In this document: in pieces, positions 9,567-18,443 of the stretch
Numbering within the stretch: position 1 is the stretch's first letter
How the letters are laid out: every line of letters begins with the position of its first letter
From: an uncultured Collinsella sp.
Lineage (GTDB): Bacteria > Actinomycetota > Coriobacteriia > Coriobacteriales > Coriobacteriaceae
Direction of reading: 5' to 3'
DNA length: 64,000 nucleotides
Assembly: GCA_900541135.1 (NCBI GenBank)
Contig: UQIG01000009.1
Coordinates: 1 to 64,000, forward strand
Position numbers and translations under genes: made by a program
Notes under the pieces: generated by a model
Told to the model about the DNA's origin: nothing
What the model saw: the letters and a program-made list of their open reading frames with translations, nothing else
Database searches by the model: none

Positions 9567-10901
9567 ATGAAACCTATCGTCGCCGTCGTCGGACGCCCCA
9601 ACGTGGGCAAGTCCACGCTCGTTAACCGCCTGGCCCAGACCTCGGACGCCATCGTCCATGAGTCCCGCGGCGTCACGCGCGACCGCTCGTACCACACGGC
9701 CGATTGGAACGGCCGCGAGTTCACCATCGTCGACACGGGCGGCATCGAACCGCTCAAGAGCGATGACGTCTTCGCCACGTCCATTCGCGACCAGGCCCTC
9801 GCCGCCGCCGAGGAAGCCGCCGTCATCCTGTTTGTGGTCGACGGCCGCACCGGCGTCACCGAGGAGGACGAGTCGGTCGCTCGCATGCTCAAGCGCTGCG
9901 ACAAGCCGGTCTTTCTGCTGGTGAACAAGCTCGACAACCCCGATCGAGAGAACGACAACATCTGGGAGTTCTATTCGCTCGGTATCGGCGAGCCCACGCC
10001 GCTCTCGGCCCTGCACGGCCACGGCACGGGCGACCTGCTCGACGACATCGTGGCCCTGCTTCCCGAGGAAGAGGACGAGGTCGCCGATGAGTTCCCCGAC
10101 GCGCTGAACGTCGCCATCATCGGCCGCCCCAACGCCGGTAAGTCTTCGCTGTTCAACCGCATCCTGGGCGCCGACCGCTCCATCGTGTCCAACATTGCCG
10201 GCACCACGCGCGACGCCATCGACACAGTCGTCGAGCGCAACGGCAAGCACTACCGCATGGTCGATACCGCGGGAATCCGCAAGAAGAGCACCGTGTACGA
10301 GAACATCGAGTACTACTCCATGGTCCGCGGCCTGCGCGCCATCGACCGCGCCGACGTGGCGCTACTCGTCGTCGACGCCTCCGTGGGCGTTACCGAGCAG
10401 GACCAGAAGGTCATGGGCTTGGCCATCGAGCGCGGCTGCGCCATCGTTGTGCTGCTCAACAAGTGGGATCTGCTCGACGACGACCGTAAGCGCGAGGCCT
10501 GCATGGAGACCATCGACCGCCGTCTGGGCGTCATGGCTCCCTGGGCCCAGTACCTGCGCATTTCGGCCCTGACCGGGCGCAGCGTCGAGAAGGTCTGGGC
10601 AATGGTCGACGCTGCCGAAAAGACGCGCTCGCAAAAGATCAGCACCTCGCGCCTCAACACGTTCCTCACCGACCTGCGCGAGTTCGGTCATACCGTGGTG
10701 GACGGCAAGCGCCGCCTGCGCATGCACTACGTGACCCAGACGGGCGTCAACCCGCCGACGTTCACGTTCTTCGTCAACCACAGCGACTTGGTCAACGACA
10801 CCTACCAGCGCTATGTGGAGAACCGCATGCGCTCGACCTTCGACTTTGCCGGCACACCCATTCGACTCTTCTTTAGGAAGAAGGAGCAAAAGGATGCATA
10901 A
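9567..10901 (+). CDS. der: Ribosome biogenesis GTPase Der (EngA)
   Basis: A 444-aa GTPase with two tandem G domains, unique to Der, needed for 50S subunit assembly. P-loops are GRPNVGKS (about 9) and GRPNAGKS (about 188); DTGG and DTAG switch II motifs, and NKLD and NKWD specificity motifs, are visible in both domains. A KH-like domain forms the C-terminus. AAAGGAG at 9555-9561 fixes the ATG at 9567; longer frames run into the DUF512 gene. Its end overlaps the start of plsY by 8 nt. Confidence 0.97.
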   Translation: MKPIVAVVGRPNVGKSTLVNRLAQTSDAIVHESRGVTRDRSYHTADWNGREFTIVDTGGIEPLKSDDVFATSIRDQALAAAEEAAVILFVVDGRTGVTEEDESVARMLKRCDKPVFLLVNKLDNPDRENDNIWEFYSLGIGEPTPLSALHGHGTGDLLDDIVALLPEEEDEVADEFPDALNVAIIGRPNAGKSSLFNRILGADRSIVSNIAGTTRDAIDTVVERNGKHYRMVDTAGIRKKSTVYENIEYYSMVRGLRAIDRADVALLVVDASVGVTEQDQKVMGLAIERGCAIVVLLNKWDLLDDDRKREACMETIDRRLGVMAPWAQYLRISALTGRSVEKVWAMVDAAEKTRSQKISTSRLNTFLTDLREFGHTVVDGKRRLRMHYVTQTGVNPPTFTFFVNHSDLVNDTYQRYVENRMRSTFDFAGTPIRLFFRKKEQKDA

Positions 10902-11577
10902 TCCGATTCTGCTGACCGCCATCTGCGCCGTGGTCTCGTTCTTTATCGGGGCGATTCCGTTTGGCCTGATCTTGGGCCGCGTGTTCAACCACACGGACAT
11001 TCGTAAGGCGGGCTCCGGCAACATCGGCACCACCAACGCCCTGCGCGTGGCCGGCCCCAAGGTGGCCGCGCTCACACTGCTGCTCGACTGCCTTAAGGGC
11101 GCCATCTGCGCCCTTATCGCGCGTCCGCTCATTGCCGACTTGGGCTATGGCTTCCCCGTGAGCATTATGGCCCCCGGTGCCGCCGGCGATTGGATGCTCG
11201 GCGTCATCTGCCTGGCGGCCGTATGGGGCCATATCTTCTCGCCCTACCTCAACTTCCATGGCGGCAAGGGCATCGCGGTCGGTCTGGGCGTAATCCTCGC
11301 ATGGTACTGGCCCATTGGGCTTTCGCTGCTGGGCATGTTTATCGTGGCCGTCGCCATCACCAAGTTTGTGTCGGTGGGCTCGCTTGCCGCTGCCATCGGT
11401 CTTCCCATCGCTGCCTGCGCGGTCTTTCCGTACAGCAGCCTGGGACTCAAGTTTTGCATGGCGATGATCGGCATCACCGTGGTGTGGGCCCATCGCGCGA
11501 ACATTAAAAGGCTCATGACCGGTAAGGAGTCCAAGCTCTCGTTTACCAAGCGCGTCACCGAGCCCGACGATAAGTAG
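10894..11577 (+). CDS. plsY: Acyl-phosphate glycerol-3-phosphate acyltransferase
   Basis: A 227-aa polytopic membrane enzyme (five to six segments) that acylates glycerol-3-phosphate from acyl phosphate. The family motifs SGNIGTTNALRV (about 35-46) and FNFHGGKG-like NFHGGKGIAVGLG are clear. AGGAGCAAAAGG lies inside the der 3' end, so translation is probably coupled. With gpsA (making the glycerol-3-phosphate substrate) directly downstream and plsC upstream, it completes the start of phospholipid synthesis. plsX is not in the window. Confidence 0.94.
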   Translation: MHNPILLTAICAVVSFFIGAIPFGLILGRVFNHTDIRKAGSGNIGTTNALRVAGPKVAALTLLLDCLKGAICALIARPLIADLGYGFPVSIMAPGAAGDWMLGVICLAAVWGHIFSPYLNFHGGKGIAVGLGVILAWYWPIGLSLLGMFIVAVAITKFVSVGSLAAAIGLPIAACAVFPYSSLGLKFCMAMIGITVVWAHRANIKRLMTGKESKLSFTKRVTEPDDK

Positions 11578-11586
11578 GAGAGAGTC

Positions 11587-12594
11587 ATGAATGTTGCGCT
11601 AATTGGCTCTGGCTCCTGGGGAACCGCCGTCGCCGGCCTTGCCGCCGCGCGAGCCGAGCGCGTGACCATGTGGGCCCATGGCAAGCAGACGGCCGCCGGC
11701 ATCAACGGCGAGCACCGCAACCCGCGCTATCTGGTGGACTACGTGCTGCCGAACAACGTGGTAGCAACGACCGAACTCGCCCAGGCGCTCGACGGTGCCG
11801 ATGCGATCATCTTTGCCGTGCCCTCCACGCACTTGCGCGACGTGTGCCATCGGGCAGCGCCCTTTATCGCCGCCGATACCCCGGTGCTCTGCCTCACCAA
11901 GGGCATTGAGCCCGAGTCCGGCCTGCTCATGAGCGAGGTCATCGCCAGCGAGATCGGCAACGAGGCGCGCGTGGCGGCGCTCTCGGGTCCCAACCATGCC
12001 GAGGAGATCTGCCGCGGCGGGCTTTCTGCCGCCGTCATCGCCAGCAAAGATCCGCAGATAGGGGAGACCTTTAAGGACCTGCTCCTATCCACGGCCTTCC
12101 GCATTTATCTGTCGCAAGACATGACCGGTGTCGAGGTTTGCGGCGCCATGAAAAATGTCATCGCCATTGTGTGCGGCATCTCTGCCGGTACCGGCGCGGG
12201 CGACAACACGCTCGCCCTCATCATGACACGCGGTCTGGCCGAGATCAGCCGCCTGGTGCACGCCCGCGGCGGTCAAGCTATGACCTGCATGGGGCTTGCC
12301 GGTATGGGTGACCTCATTGCCACCTGCACCTCGGAGCATTCGCGCAACCGCACCTTTGGCTATGAGTTTGCCCACGGCGTGTCGCTCGACGAATATCAGA
12401 CGCGCACGCATATGGTGGTCGAGGGCGCCGTCGCGGCCCGCAGCGTGAGCGAGCTTGCCCGTTCACTGGGCGTAGACATTCCGCTCACCTTTGCCGTGGA
12501 GCAAACGCTCTACAACGGTGTTACTTTGGATAGGGCGCTCGAGATTCTTACCGATCGCGTCCCTTCTCAAGAGTTCTACGGACTCACCGACTAG
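11587..12594 (+). CDS. gpsA: Glycerol-3-phosphate dehydrogenase [NAD(P)+]
   Basis: A 335-aa cytosolic enzyme reducing dihydroxyacetone phosphate to sn-glycerol-3-phosphate. The N-terminal Rossmann motif GSGSWGTAVAGLAA (7-20), the AVPSTHLRDV segment, LSGPNHAEEI, the catalytic Lys region CGAMKNVIAI and the GLAGMGDLIATC segment are all present. Length is typical. AGGAGAG precedes the ATG. It supplies PlsY, encoded 9 nt upstream. Confidence 0.96.
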   Translation: MNVALIGSGSWGTAVAGLAAARAERVTMWAHGKQTAAGINGEHRNPRYLVDYVLPNNVVATTELAQALDGADAIIFAVPSTHLRDVCHRAAPFIAADTPVLCLTKGIEPESGLLMSEVIASEIGNEARVAALSGPNHAEEICRGGLSAAVIASKDPQIGETFKDLLLSTAFRIYLSQDMTGVEVCGAMKNVIAIVCGISAGTGAGDNTLALIMTRGLAEISRLVHARGGQAMTCMGLAGMGDLIATCTSEHSRNRTFGYEFAHGVSLDEYQTRTHMVVEGAVAARSVSELARSLGVDIPLTFAVEQTLYNGVTLDRALEILTDRVPSQEFYGLTD

Positions 12595-12612
12595 CGCAGA
12601 AAGGCTACTACC

Positions 12613-13284
12613 ATGGGTTCCATCAAAATCGCTCCGTCCGTCCTTTCGGCCGACATGGCCAACCTCAAGGGCGAGCTCGACAAAATCGCCGGCGCCGACT
12701 TTGTGCACTTCGACGTTATGGACGGTCATTTTACCGGCAACCTCACCTTTGGCGTTGATATCCTCAAGGCCGTCAAGCGCTCCACCGACGTGCCGGTCGA
12801 CGCGCACCTGATGGTGTCGAACCCCGACGAGACGGTCGATTGGTACGCCGATGCCGGTGCCGATATGATCACCGTGCACTACGAGGCTTCCACGCACCTG
12901 CACCGCACGCTCACGCATCTGCAGCAGCGCGGCGTCAAGGCCGGTGTGGTGCTCAACCCCGCAACCCCCGTGTGCGTGCTCGAGAGCATCATCGACGTCG
13001 TCGATATGGTGCTGCTCATGAGCGTGAACCCTGGCTTTGGCGGCCAGAGCTTTATCCCGGGCACCATTGCCAAACTGCACGAGCTCAAGGCCATGTGCGA
13101 GCGTCACGGCGTTTCGCCTCTCATCGAGGTCGATGGCGGTATCTCTTCCAAGAACATCGCCGAGGTCGTCAAGGCTGGCGCCAACGTGCTCGTCGCAGGT
13201 TCCGCCGTATTTAAGTCCGAAGATCCCGCCGCCGAGGTTGCGCTGCTGCAGAAGCTGGGCAACGAGGCCGCACAGGAGGCATAA
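12613..13284 (+). CDS. rpe: Ribulose-phosphate 3-epimerase
   Basis: A 223-aa TIM-barrel enzyme interconverting ribulose-5-phosphate and xylulose-5-phosphate. IAPSVLSADMANL, HFDVMDGHF (metal-binding His and catalytic Asp), DAHLMV, VNPGFGGQSF and EVDGGIS with phosphate-binding AGSAVF follow in the expected order. Full length. It sits 18 nt after gpsA; nothing links it functionally to its neighbours. Confidence 0.96.
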   Translation: MGSIKIAPSVLSADMANLKGELDKIAGADFVHFDVMDGHFTGNLTFGVDILKAVKRSTDVPVDAHLMVSNPDETVDWYADAGADMITVHYEASTHLHRTLTHLQQRGVKAGVVLNPATPVCVLESIIDVVDMVLLMSVNPGFGGQSFIPGTIAKLHELKAMCERHGVSPLIEVDGGISSKNIAEVVKAGANVLVAGSAVFKSEDPAAEVALLQKLGNEAAQEA

Positions 13285-13290
13285 ACCCTT

Positions 13291-14481
13291 ATGACCGCAG
13301 GTCAAAACCGCATACCCGTGAATCTTGACTTCGCCGCCTCGACGCCTATGCGCGCCGAGGCGCTCCTTGCGCAGCGCGAGTACGACGACAGCGAGCTTGC
13401 CGGCGTCAACCCCAACTCGCTGCATTCGCTCGGCCGCAAGGCTGCCGCGCGTCTGGAGGTTGCACGTCGCGAGATCGCCCGCAGCTTTGGCGCGCGCGTC
13501 CGCCCGTCCGAGATTGTACTGACCAACGGCGGCACCGAAGCCAACCAGCTGGCGCTGCTCGGTCTTGCCGAGGGCGCTCGTCAGCGCGATCGCAAGCGCG
13601 ATCGCAAGCGCGATCGTGTAATCGTTTCGGCCATCGAGCACGATTCGATTCTGGACAACCTGCCGTTGCTGCGTGCCGCCGGCTTTACCGTCGACCTGGT
13701 GCAGCCCTGCCGCATGGGCTACATTGAGCCTGCCACGCTTGTCGAGCTGCTAGGCGACGACGTGGTGCTCGTGAGCATCATGGTTGCCAACAACGAGACC
13801 GGCGTGGTGCAGCCCATCCGCGAGCTTGCCGCGGCCACGCATACCGTTGGCGCCCTGTTCCACACCGATGCCATCCAGGGGTATCTGCATATTCCGCTCG
13901 ATGTCACCGAGCTGGGCGTCGACGCCATGTCCGTCGCAGCCCACAAGATTGGCGGTCCCGTGGCATCTGGCGCACTCTACCTTAAGAGCCGCACGCCGCT
14001 GCGCCCGCGCATCTTTGGCGGCGGACAGGAGGCCGGTCGTCGTGCCGGCACGCAAGACCTGCGAACGCAGCTCGCCTTTGCCGCTGCCGCCTCGTCTCTG
14101 ACGCCCCATGTGGCTCAGGAGCGCGCGAAGCTGCAAGCCCTTTCCGACAAGCTCTACGCCACGCTTACGGCCCACCAGCGCATTCACGCCACCATGGGCG
14201 ACTACGCACAGGCCGATCGCCTGCCGGGCATGGTGTCGATCTACGTTGATGGCATGGACTCCGAGGAGCTCATCGTCAAGCTCGATGCCGCCGGCTTTGA
14301 GGTTTCGGCCGGCTCGGCGTGCTCGAGCGGCAGCATGGACCCGAGCCATGTGCTCAGCGCCATGGGCATTGGTCGCGAGCAGGCACTAGGTGCACTGCGC
14401 ATCTCCTTTGACGACCGCGTGAATCCGGACGATCTGGACGAGTTTGCCCAAACGCTGCTCTCGATCGCAGGTGCCGCATGA
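13291..14481 (+). CDS. Cysteine desulfurase (NifS/IscS family)
   Basis: A 396-aa PLP enzyme that takes sulfur from cysteine for Fe-S cluster or thiolated-tRNA synthesis. NLDFAASTPM at the start, TNGGTEANQLAL, SAIEHDS, HTDAIQ and SVAAHKIGGP (PLP lysine) are conserved; the mobile-loop cysteine lies in SAGSACSSGS, and GRRAGTQD is typical. An Arg/Asp/Lys insert (RDRKRDRKRDR, about residues 98-110) from a 12-bp tandem repeat interrupts the usual spacing before the SAIEH segment. No iscU or thiI homologue is adjacent. AGGAGG at the end of rpe serves as ribosome site. Confidence 0.92.
   Translation: MTAGQNRIPVNLDFAASTPMRAEALLAQREYDDSELAGVNPNSLHSLGRKAAARLEVARREIARSFGARVRPSEIVLTNGGTEANQLALLGLAEGARQRDRKRDRKRDRVIVSAIEHDSILDNLPLLRAAGFTVDLVQPCRMGYIEPATLVELLGDDVVLVSIMVANNETGVVQPIRELAAATHTVGALFHTDAIQGYLHIPLDVTELGVDAMSVAAHKIGGPVASGALYLKSRTPLRPRIFGGGQEAGRRAGTQDLRTQLAFAAAASSLTPHVAQERAKLQALSDKLYATLTAHQRIHATMGDYAQADRLPGMVSIYVDGMDSEELIVKLDAAGFEVSAGSACSSGSMDPSHVLSAMGIGREQALGALRISFDDRVNPDDLDEFAQTLLSIAGAA
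13583..13616 (+). repeat. 12-bp in-frame tandem repeat inside the cysteine desulfurase gene
   Basis: The 12-nt unit AGCGCGATCGCA occurs at 13583-13594 and 13595-13606, with 10 nt of a third copy at 13607-13616. Each unit encodes four residues (RDRK register), so copy-number slippage would keep the frame. The units contain the palindrome GCGATCGC. Confidence 0.9.
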
Positions 14482-15287
14482 TCGTCGCCGAGCTTGAACG
14501 TGGGCTGCTGGCGCGCTACCCCAAGGCGGACGCCGAGGGCTGGGATCACGTAGGACTCTCCGTTGGCGATCCGGCCGCGGAGATCACCGGCGTTGCCTGC
14601 GCGCTCGATGCGACCGAAGCTAATGTTCGCCGCGCCCAAGAAGGCGGCGCCAACGTGCTGCTGACGCATCATCCCATATACATCAAGGCGCCCGAGGCGT
14701 TTTGTCCGTCGGATTCCGCACGCCCCCAATGCAGCGCGGCGCTCTACGAGGCAGCGCGTTGCGGCGTGAGCATTATCTCGCTCCACACCAACCTGGACCG
14801 CTCGCACGAAGCCCGCGTCTGCCTGAGTGAGCTGCTGGGTGCCGTACCCGTGAGCTCACTGGAGCACGTGGACGACCCCGAGCCGACCGGCCTGGGCGCG
14901 CTTGCAACGCTCAACGACCCGTGCACGCTGCGCGATCTTGCCGCCCGTGCTGCCACGGCCTTCGGAAGCGACCCGCGTGTATGGGGCGATGCCGAGCGCT
15001 CGTGCCGCACCGTCGCCATTCTGGGCGGCTCCCTCGGTGACTTTGGCGAACTTGCCATCGCCGCCGGTGCGGATGTTGTCGTGACGGGCGAGGCAGGCTA
15101 TCACGTGGCGCAGGACCTTGCCTTGCGTGGGCTACCGGTGATCTTGCTCGGCCACGACCGCTCCGAGGAGCCGTTCGTTGATATATTGATGAACTCTGCA
15201 GTTGACGCCGGGGTCGACCCCCGTCATGCGATTAAAATACTGAACCCTTGCCAATGGTGGACTGTGACAAAAGGAGAGAACTTATGA
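14478..15287 (+). CDS. Nif3-like dinuclear metal centre protein
   Basis: A 269-aa protein of the Nif3/YqfO family (GTP cyclohydrolase I type 2-like), short version without the CutA-like insert. The metal ligands appear as NVLLTHHPIYI, ISLHTNLD and a C-terminal GHDRSEEP segment; GWDHVGLSVGDP near residue 23 corresponds to the family's WDNVGL motif. Biochemical role is not settled for the family. It overlaps the cysteine desulfurase by 4 nt (ATGA) and the next gene by 4 nt, so three genes are coupled. Confidence 0.92.
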   Translation: MIVAELERGLLARYPKADAEGWDHVGLSVGDPAAEITGVACALDATEANVRRAQEGGANVLLTHHPIYIKAPEAFCPSDSARPQCSAALYEAARCGVSIISLHTNLDRSHEARVCLSELLGAVPVSSLEHVDDPEPTGLGALATLNDPCTLRDLAARAATAFGSDPRVWGDAERSCRTVAILGGSLGDFGELAIAAGADVVVTGEAGYHVAQDLALRGLPVILLGHDRSEEPFVDILMNSAVDAGVDPRHAIKILNPCQWWTVTKGENL

Positions 15288-16003
15288 GCGCCGGCGCTAC
15301 GCTACTCAAGCTGCAACAGATCGATTTGGAGCTCGCCCGCAACAAGAGTGAACTTGCCAATATGCCGGAGCTCAAGGAGCTCGCTTCCAAGCGCAAGACC
15401 TATGTGAAGCTCAAGTCCGAGATGACCAAGCTCTACGCCCAGCGCAAGGATCTGGACATTGAGCTCGACGATCTCAATACCACCGAGATTCAGACCAACA
15501 ACGCCATCGAGGCTGCCAAGAAGCGCCACGTCGACGGCTCCGACTACCGCGAGGTTCAGGACCTGGAAAACGAGCTCGCCACCCTGGTCAAGCGTCTGGA
15601 CAAGATTGAGCACACCCGCAAGGACGTCGTCATCGCCCATAAGGAGGCGCTCGACCGCGAGGCTCGCGCACAGGCCATCATCGCCAAGTTCGAGGAGGGC
15701 GTAAAGGCCGACACCAAGGCCGCCCGAGCCAAGGCTGCCGACCTGCAGGCTCAGATTGACGCCGCCACGAAGGAGCGCACCGCGCTTGCTGCCACGCTGC
15801 CGGCCGACGTGCTCACCGACTACGAGAGCCTCCTCAAGCAGTTCCGCGGCCTGGCCGTTGAGACCATCCAGGGCAACATCCCCACGGTCTGCCACACCGC
15901 GCTGCAGGCATCGTCCATGAGCGACCTCAACCACGACGGTAGCGAGATTACGCACTGCCCGTACTGCCACCGGCTCCTGGTACTCCCGAGCAAGGAAGCC
16001 TAG
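15284..16003 (+). CDS. Coiled-coil protein with C-terminal zinc-ribbon (DUF164/C4-type)
   Basis: A 239-aa protein: a long antiparallel coiled coil (about 5-185, rich in Lys/Glu/Leu) followed by a short C-terminal zinc-ribbon (HCPYCHRLLVLP). In this family the ribbon normally has two CxxC pairs; here the first pair is reduced to VCHTA, so metal binding may use His or be lost. The family commonly follows a Nif3 gene, as here; function is unknown (a nucleic-acid or tethering role is proposed for relatives). AAAGGAGAG precedes the ATG at 15284. Confidence 0.88.
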   Translation: MSAGATLLKLQQIDLELARNKSELANMPELKELASKRKTYVKLKSEMTKLYAQRKDLDIELDDLNTTEIQTNNAIEAAKKRHVDGSDYREVQDLENELATLVKRLDKIEHTRKDVVIAHKEALDREARAQAIIAKFEEGVKADTKAARAKAADLQAQIDAATKERTALAATLPADVLTDYESLLKQFRGLAVETIQGNIPTVCHTALQASSMSDLNHDGSEITHCPYCHRLLVLPSKEA

Positions 16004-16005
16004 CG

Positions 16006-17220
16006 ATGACGGCGGCATCCAACAATTCAATGCAACTTGAGGGAAAAACGATCCTGCTGGGCATTACCGGCGGGATCGCCGCCTATAAGTCGTGCAATAT
16101 CGTGCGCCTGCTGCAAAAGCGCGGCGCACGCGTCAAGGTCGTCATGAGCGAGCATGCCACCGAGTTTGTGGGCCCGCTCACCTTTCGTGCGCTCACCAAC
16201 GAGCCCGTTGCCGTGGGCCTATTCGACGATCCCTCCGACCCCATCCACCACATCTCGCTCGCACAGGAGCCCGACCTGGTGGTCGTGGCGCCCGCGACGG
16301 CCAATATCATCGCCAAGATGGCCAACGGCATCGCAGACGACCTCATCTCCACCACGCTGCTGGCAACGCCACGACTCATCGTGATCGCGCCGGCCATGAA
16401 CAATGGCATGTGGAAAGCGCCGGCTACACAGACCAACATGGCCACGTTGCGCGAGCGCGGTGTCCATGTGGTGGGTCCGGGCAGCGGCTACCTTGCCTGC
16501 GGCGACGTGGACACGGGACGCATGAGCGAGCCCGAGGACATCGTCGAGGCTGTCTGTGAGGTGCTCAACCCCGTGCCGCAAGACCTGGCGGGCAAGCGCA
16601 TCGTCATCACTGCCGGCCCCACACACGAACCGATCGACCCGGTGCGCTTCATTGGCAACCGCTCATCAGGCAAGATGGGCGTCGCCCTTGCAGGGGAGGC
16701 CGCACGCCGCGGTGGCGAGGTCACGCTCGTGTTGGGACCGACATCGCTCGATGTTCCCCGCGGCGTGGAGTGCGTGCGCGTGCAAACCGCCGCAGAGATG
16801 CTCCAGGCGGCCCTGAGCGCCTTCCAGACGGCCGATGCGGCAATTTGTGCGGCCGCCGTCGCCGACTATACCCCCGCCACCCCTGCGGACCATAAGCTCA
16901 AAAAGTCCAACGAACGCTTGGATCGCATCGAACTGGTCGAGACGGTCGATATTTTGGCCGAGCTCTCGCGCCAAAAGGGGGAACGGTGCGTGATCGGCTT
17001 TGCGGCCGAGACCGATAACGTCCTGGAGTACGCACAGCGCAAGCTCACCCGCAAGGGTTGCGATGCCATTATCGCCAACGATGTCTCGCGCGCCGATTCG
17101 GGCTTTGGAACCGACACTAACAAGGCCTGGATTGTGAGCACAACGGGCACGCAAGAACTTCCCGTGCTAACAAAACCCCAGCTCGCAGATACAATTTTGG
17201 ACTTGCTTCAAAATTTATAA
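16006..17220 (+). CDS. coaBC: Bifunctional phosphopantothenoylcysteine decarboxylase/synthetase
   Basis: A 404-aa fusion enzyme for two steps of coenzyme A synthesis. The N-terminal CoaC flavoprotein half (about 1-190) shows GITGGIAAYKS, the catalytic His in DPIHHISL and the substrate-clamp PAMNNGMW; the CoaB half starts at about 195 with ITAGPTHEPIDPVRF and NRSSGKMG, and ends with the ANDVSRADSGFGTDTNK segment. It starts 2 nt after the zinc-ribbon gene and ends the plus-strand cluster before the tRNA-Pro promoter. Confidence 0.96.
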   Translation: MTAASNNSMQLEGKTILLGITGGIAAYKSCNIVRLLQKRGARVKVVMSEHATEFVGPLTFRALTNEPVAVGLFDDPSDPIHHISLAQEPDLVVVAPATANIIAKMANGIADDLISTTLLATPRLIVIAPAMNNGMWKAPATQTNMATLRERGVHVVGPGSGYLACGDVDTGRMSEPEDIVEAVCEVLNPVPQDLAGKRIVITAGPTHEPIDPVRFIGNRSSGKMGVALAGEAARRGGEVTLVLGPTSLDVPRGVECVRVQTAAEMLQAALSAFQTADAAICAAAVADYTPATPADHKLKKSNERLDRIELVETVDILAELSRQKGERCVIGFAAETDNVLEYAQRKLTRKGCDAIIANDVSRADSGFGTDTNKAWIVSTTGTQELPVLTKPQLADTILDLLQNL

Positions 17221-17228
17221 AAAAGTTC

Positions 17229-17258
17229 TTGCACAAGTCCAAAGTTTCGGGTTAATAT
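17229..17258 (+). promoter_or_regulatory. Sigma-70-type promoter of tRNA-Pro
   Basis: TTGCAC at 17229-17234 and TAATAT at 17253-17258 are separated by 18 bp. The element lies 43 bp before the tRNA and directly after coaBC in a locally AT-rich patch. A TATACT three bases further on would give too long a spacer. Confidence 0.6.
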
Positions 17259-17300
17259 ACTCCCTGTTGCGAGCGAGAGCAGAGCAACAAACAATAGCTT

Positions 17301-17377
<77 letters not shown>

Positions 17378-17386
17378 GAAGTTTGC

Positions 17387-17416
17387 AGGTCAGGCACCTA
17401 GTGCCTGACCTTTTTT
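17387..17416 (+). terminator. Rho-independent terminator of tRNA-Pro
   Basis: An 11-bp perfect stem (17387-17397 with 17401-17411) with a CTA loop, running into six T (17411-17416). Confidence 0.92.
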
Positions 17417-17486
17417 GTTTTTAATCACCATGATTATTTTGCCTAAAGCAACAACGTTCCCGCTCGATGTAATCACCGAATCAAAA

Positions 17487-17545
17487 CGTGTACATCAGCC
17501 ACCAAAATCGACATTTTTCGACATGTTTGGAGGCTGATGTACACG
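17487..17545. repeat. Long intergenic palindrome with direct repeats in the loop
   Basis: Arms 17487-17500 and 17532-17545 (CGTGTACATCAGCC) are perfectly complementary over 14 bp. After one A-A mismatch, CCAAA/TTTGG (17502-17506, 17526-17530) add 5 bp. The 19-nt loop holds two direct copies of TCGACAT (17508-17514 and 17518-17524). There is no T tract, and the tRNA terminator lies 70 bp upstream, so it does not look like a terminator. The remaining 17417-17672 shows no gene. Confidence 0.8.
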
Positions 17546-17608
17546 AATGCAGAATCCCACACAGCCCAGAACCGCCCTCCACATGTCTGGACTCTCTATG
17601 GCTGCGCT

Positions 17609-17636
17609 GGATAGACATCGCCGGAACGGGTATAGT
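17609..17636 (+). promoter_or_regulatory. Candidate promoter of the CDP-alcohol phosphatidyltransferase gene
   Basis: TATAGT at 17631-17636 is a good -10 box 37 bp before the GTG start. The -35 is weak (TGGATA at 17609-17614, spacer 16). Based on motif match only. Confidence 0.4.
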
Positions 17637-17672
17637 ATCGAAAGTTTTGTCGTTAACCAGCGGGGGAGTCCT

Positions 17673-18377
17673 GTGGGCATCAAAAAGAAGATCAAAAAGG
17701 AGCTTATCGGCACTTCCGATTACCCGTCGAATAAGATCTTTACGATCTCCAATTTCATCACCTTTACGCGCCTGATCCTCACCCTGGTATTTCTGTACCT
17801 GTTTGTGACGGATAACAACCGCGTCATCGCCATCGTTATCTACGCCGTTGCCGCCTCCACCGATTGGATGGACGGCCAGATCGCCCGCATGACTAAGACG
17901 GTCTCATGGCTCGGCAAGGTCATGGATCCCATTTGCGACCGCGCGCTGCTGTTCACCGGCGTACTTGGACTGGTGGTTCGCGGAGAGCTGCCCATCTGGG
18001 TCTGCGTGCTCATTATTGGCCGCGACATCTATCTGGGCATCGGCACGCTTATCGTGCGCCATTATCACCGTCGCCCCATCGATGTCGTCTTCCCCGGAAA
18101 GATTGCGACAGCGCTGCTCATGACCGGCTTCTCGCTCATGCTGCTCGGTTTCCCCGTTATTGACGGACTGCATCTTTTACCTTCAACCCTCACGGCCTTC
18201 CCGGGCCTCAACGGAAGCTCGGTGCCCCTCGGCATCTTCTTTGTGTACGGCGGCGTGATCTTCTCCATGCTCACGGCTGTCATCTACTCCATTAAGGGCG
18301 GAGCGGCCATTAAACAGGCTCTCGCGCATCCCGAGGACGAGGACATCGACTTTCTGAACCCTGAAATCGAAGACTGA
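17673..18377 (+). CDS. CDP-alcohol phosphatidyltransferase family protein
   Basis: A 234-aa integral membrane enzyme (about six helices) moving a phosphatidyl group from CDP-diacylglycerol to an alcohol. The family motif is complete: DWMDGQIAR, then G and the two metal aspartates in MDPICD (about residues 66-93). It differs from the PgsA encoded at 38591-39229, so the acceptor may be another alcohol (a second PgsA, cardiolipin or phosphatidylinositol-type product). The GTG at 17673 with GGGGGAG directly upstream is the likely start; frames from 17547 lack a ribosome site. It precedes the FHA/MerR pair. Confidence 0.85.
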   Translation: MGIKKKIKKELIGTSDYPSNKIFTISNFITFTRLILTLVFLYLFVTDNNRVIAIVIYAVAASTDWMDGQIARMTKTVSWLGKVMDPICDRALLFTGVLGLVVRGELPIWVCVLIIGRDIYLGIGTLIVRHYHRRPIDVVFPGKIATALLMTGFSLMLLGFPVIDGLHLLPSTLTAFPGLNGSSVPLGIFFVYGGVIFSMLTAVIYSIKGGAAIKQALAHPEDEDIDFLNPEIED

Positions 18378-18443
18378 TTCGTTGGGGTATGATTACGTAC
18401 GGTTCATTATTTGCGGCACGTCCGCGATAAGTTAGGGGTTGTC

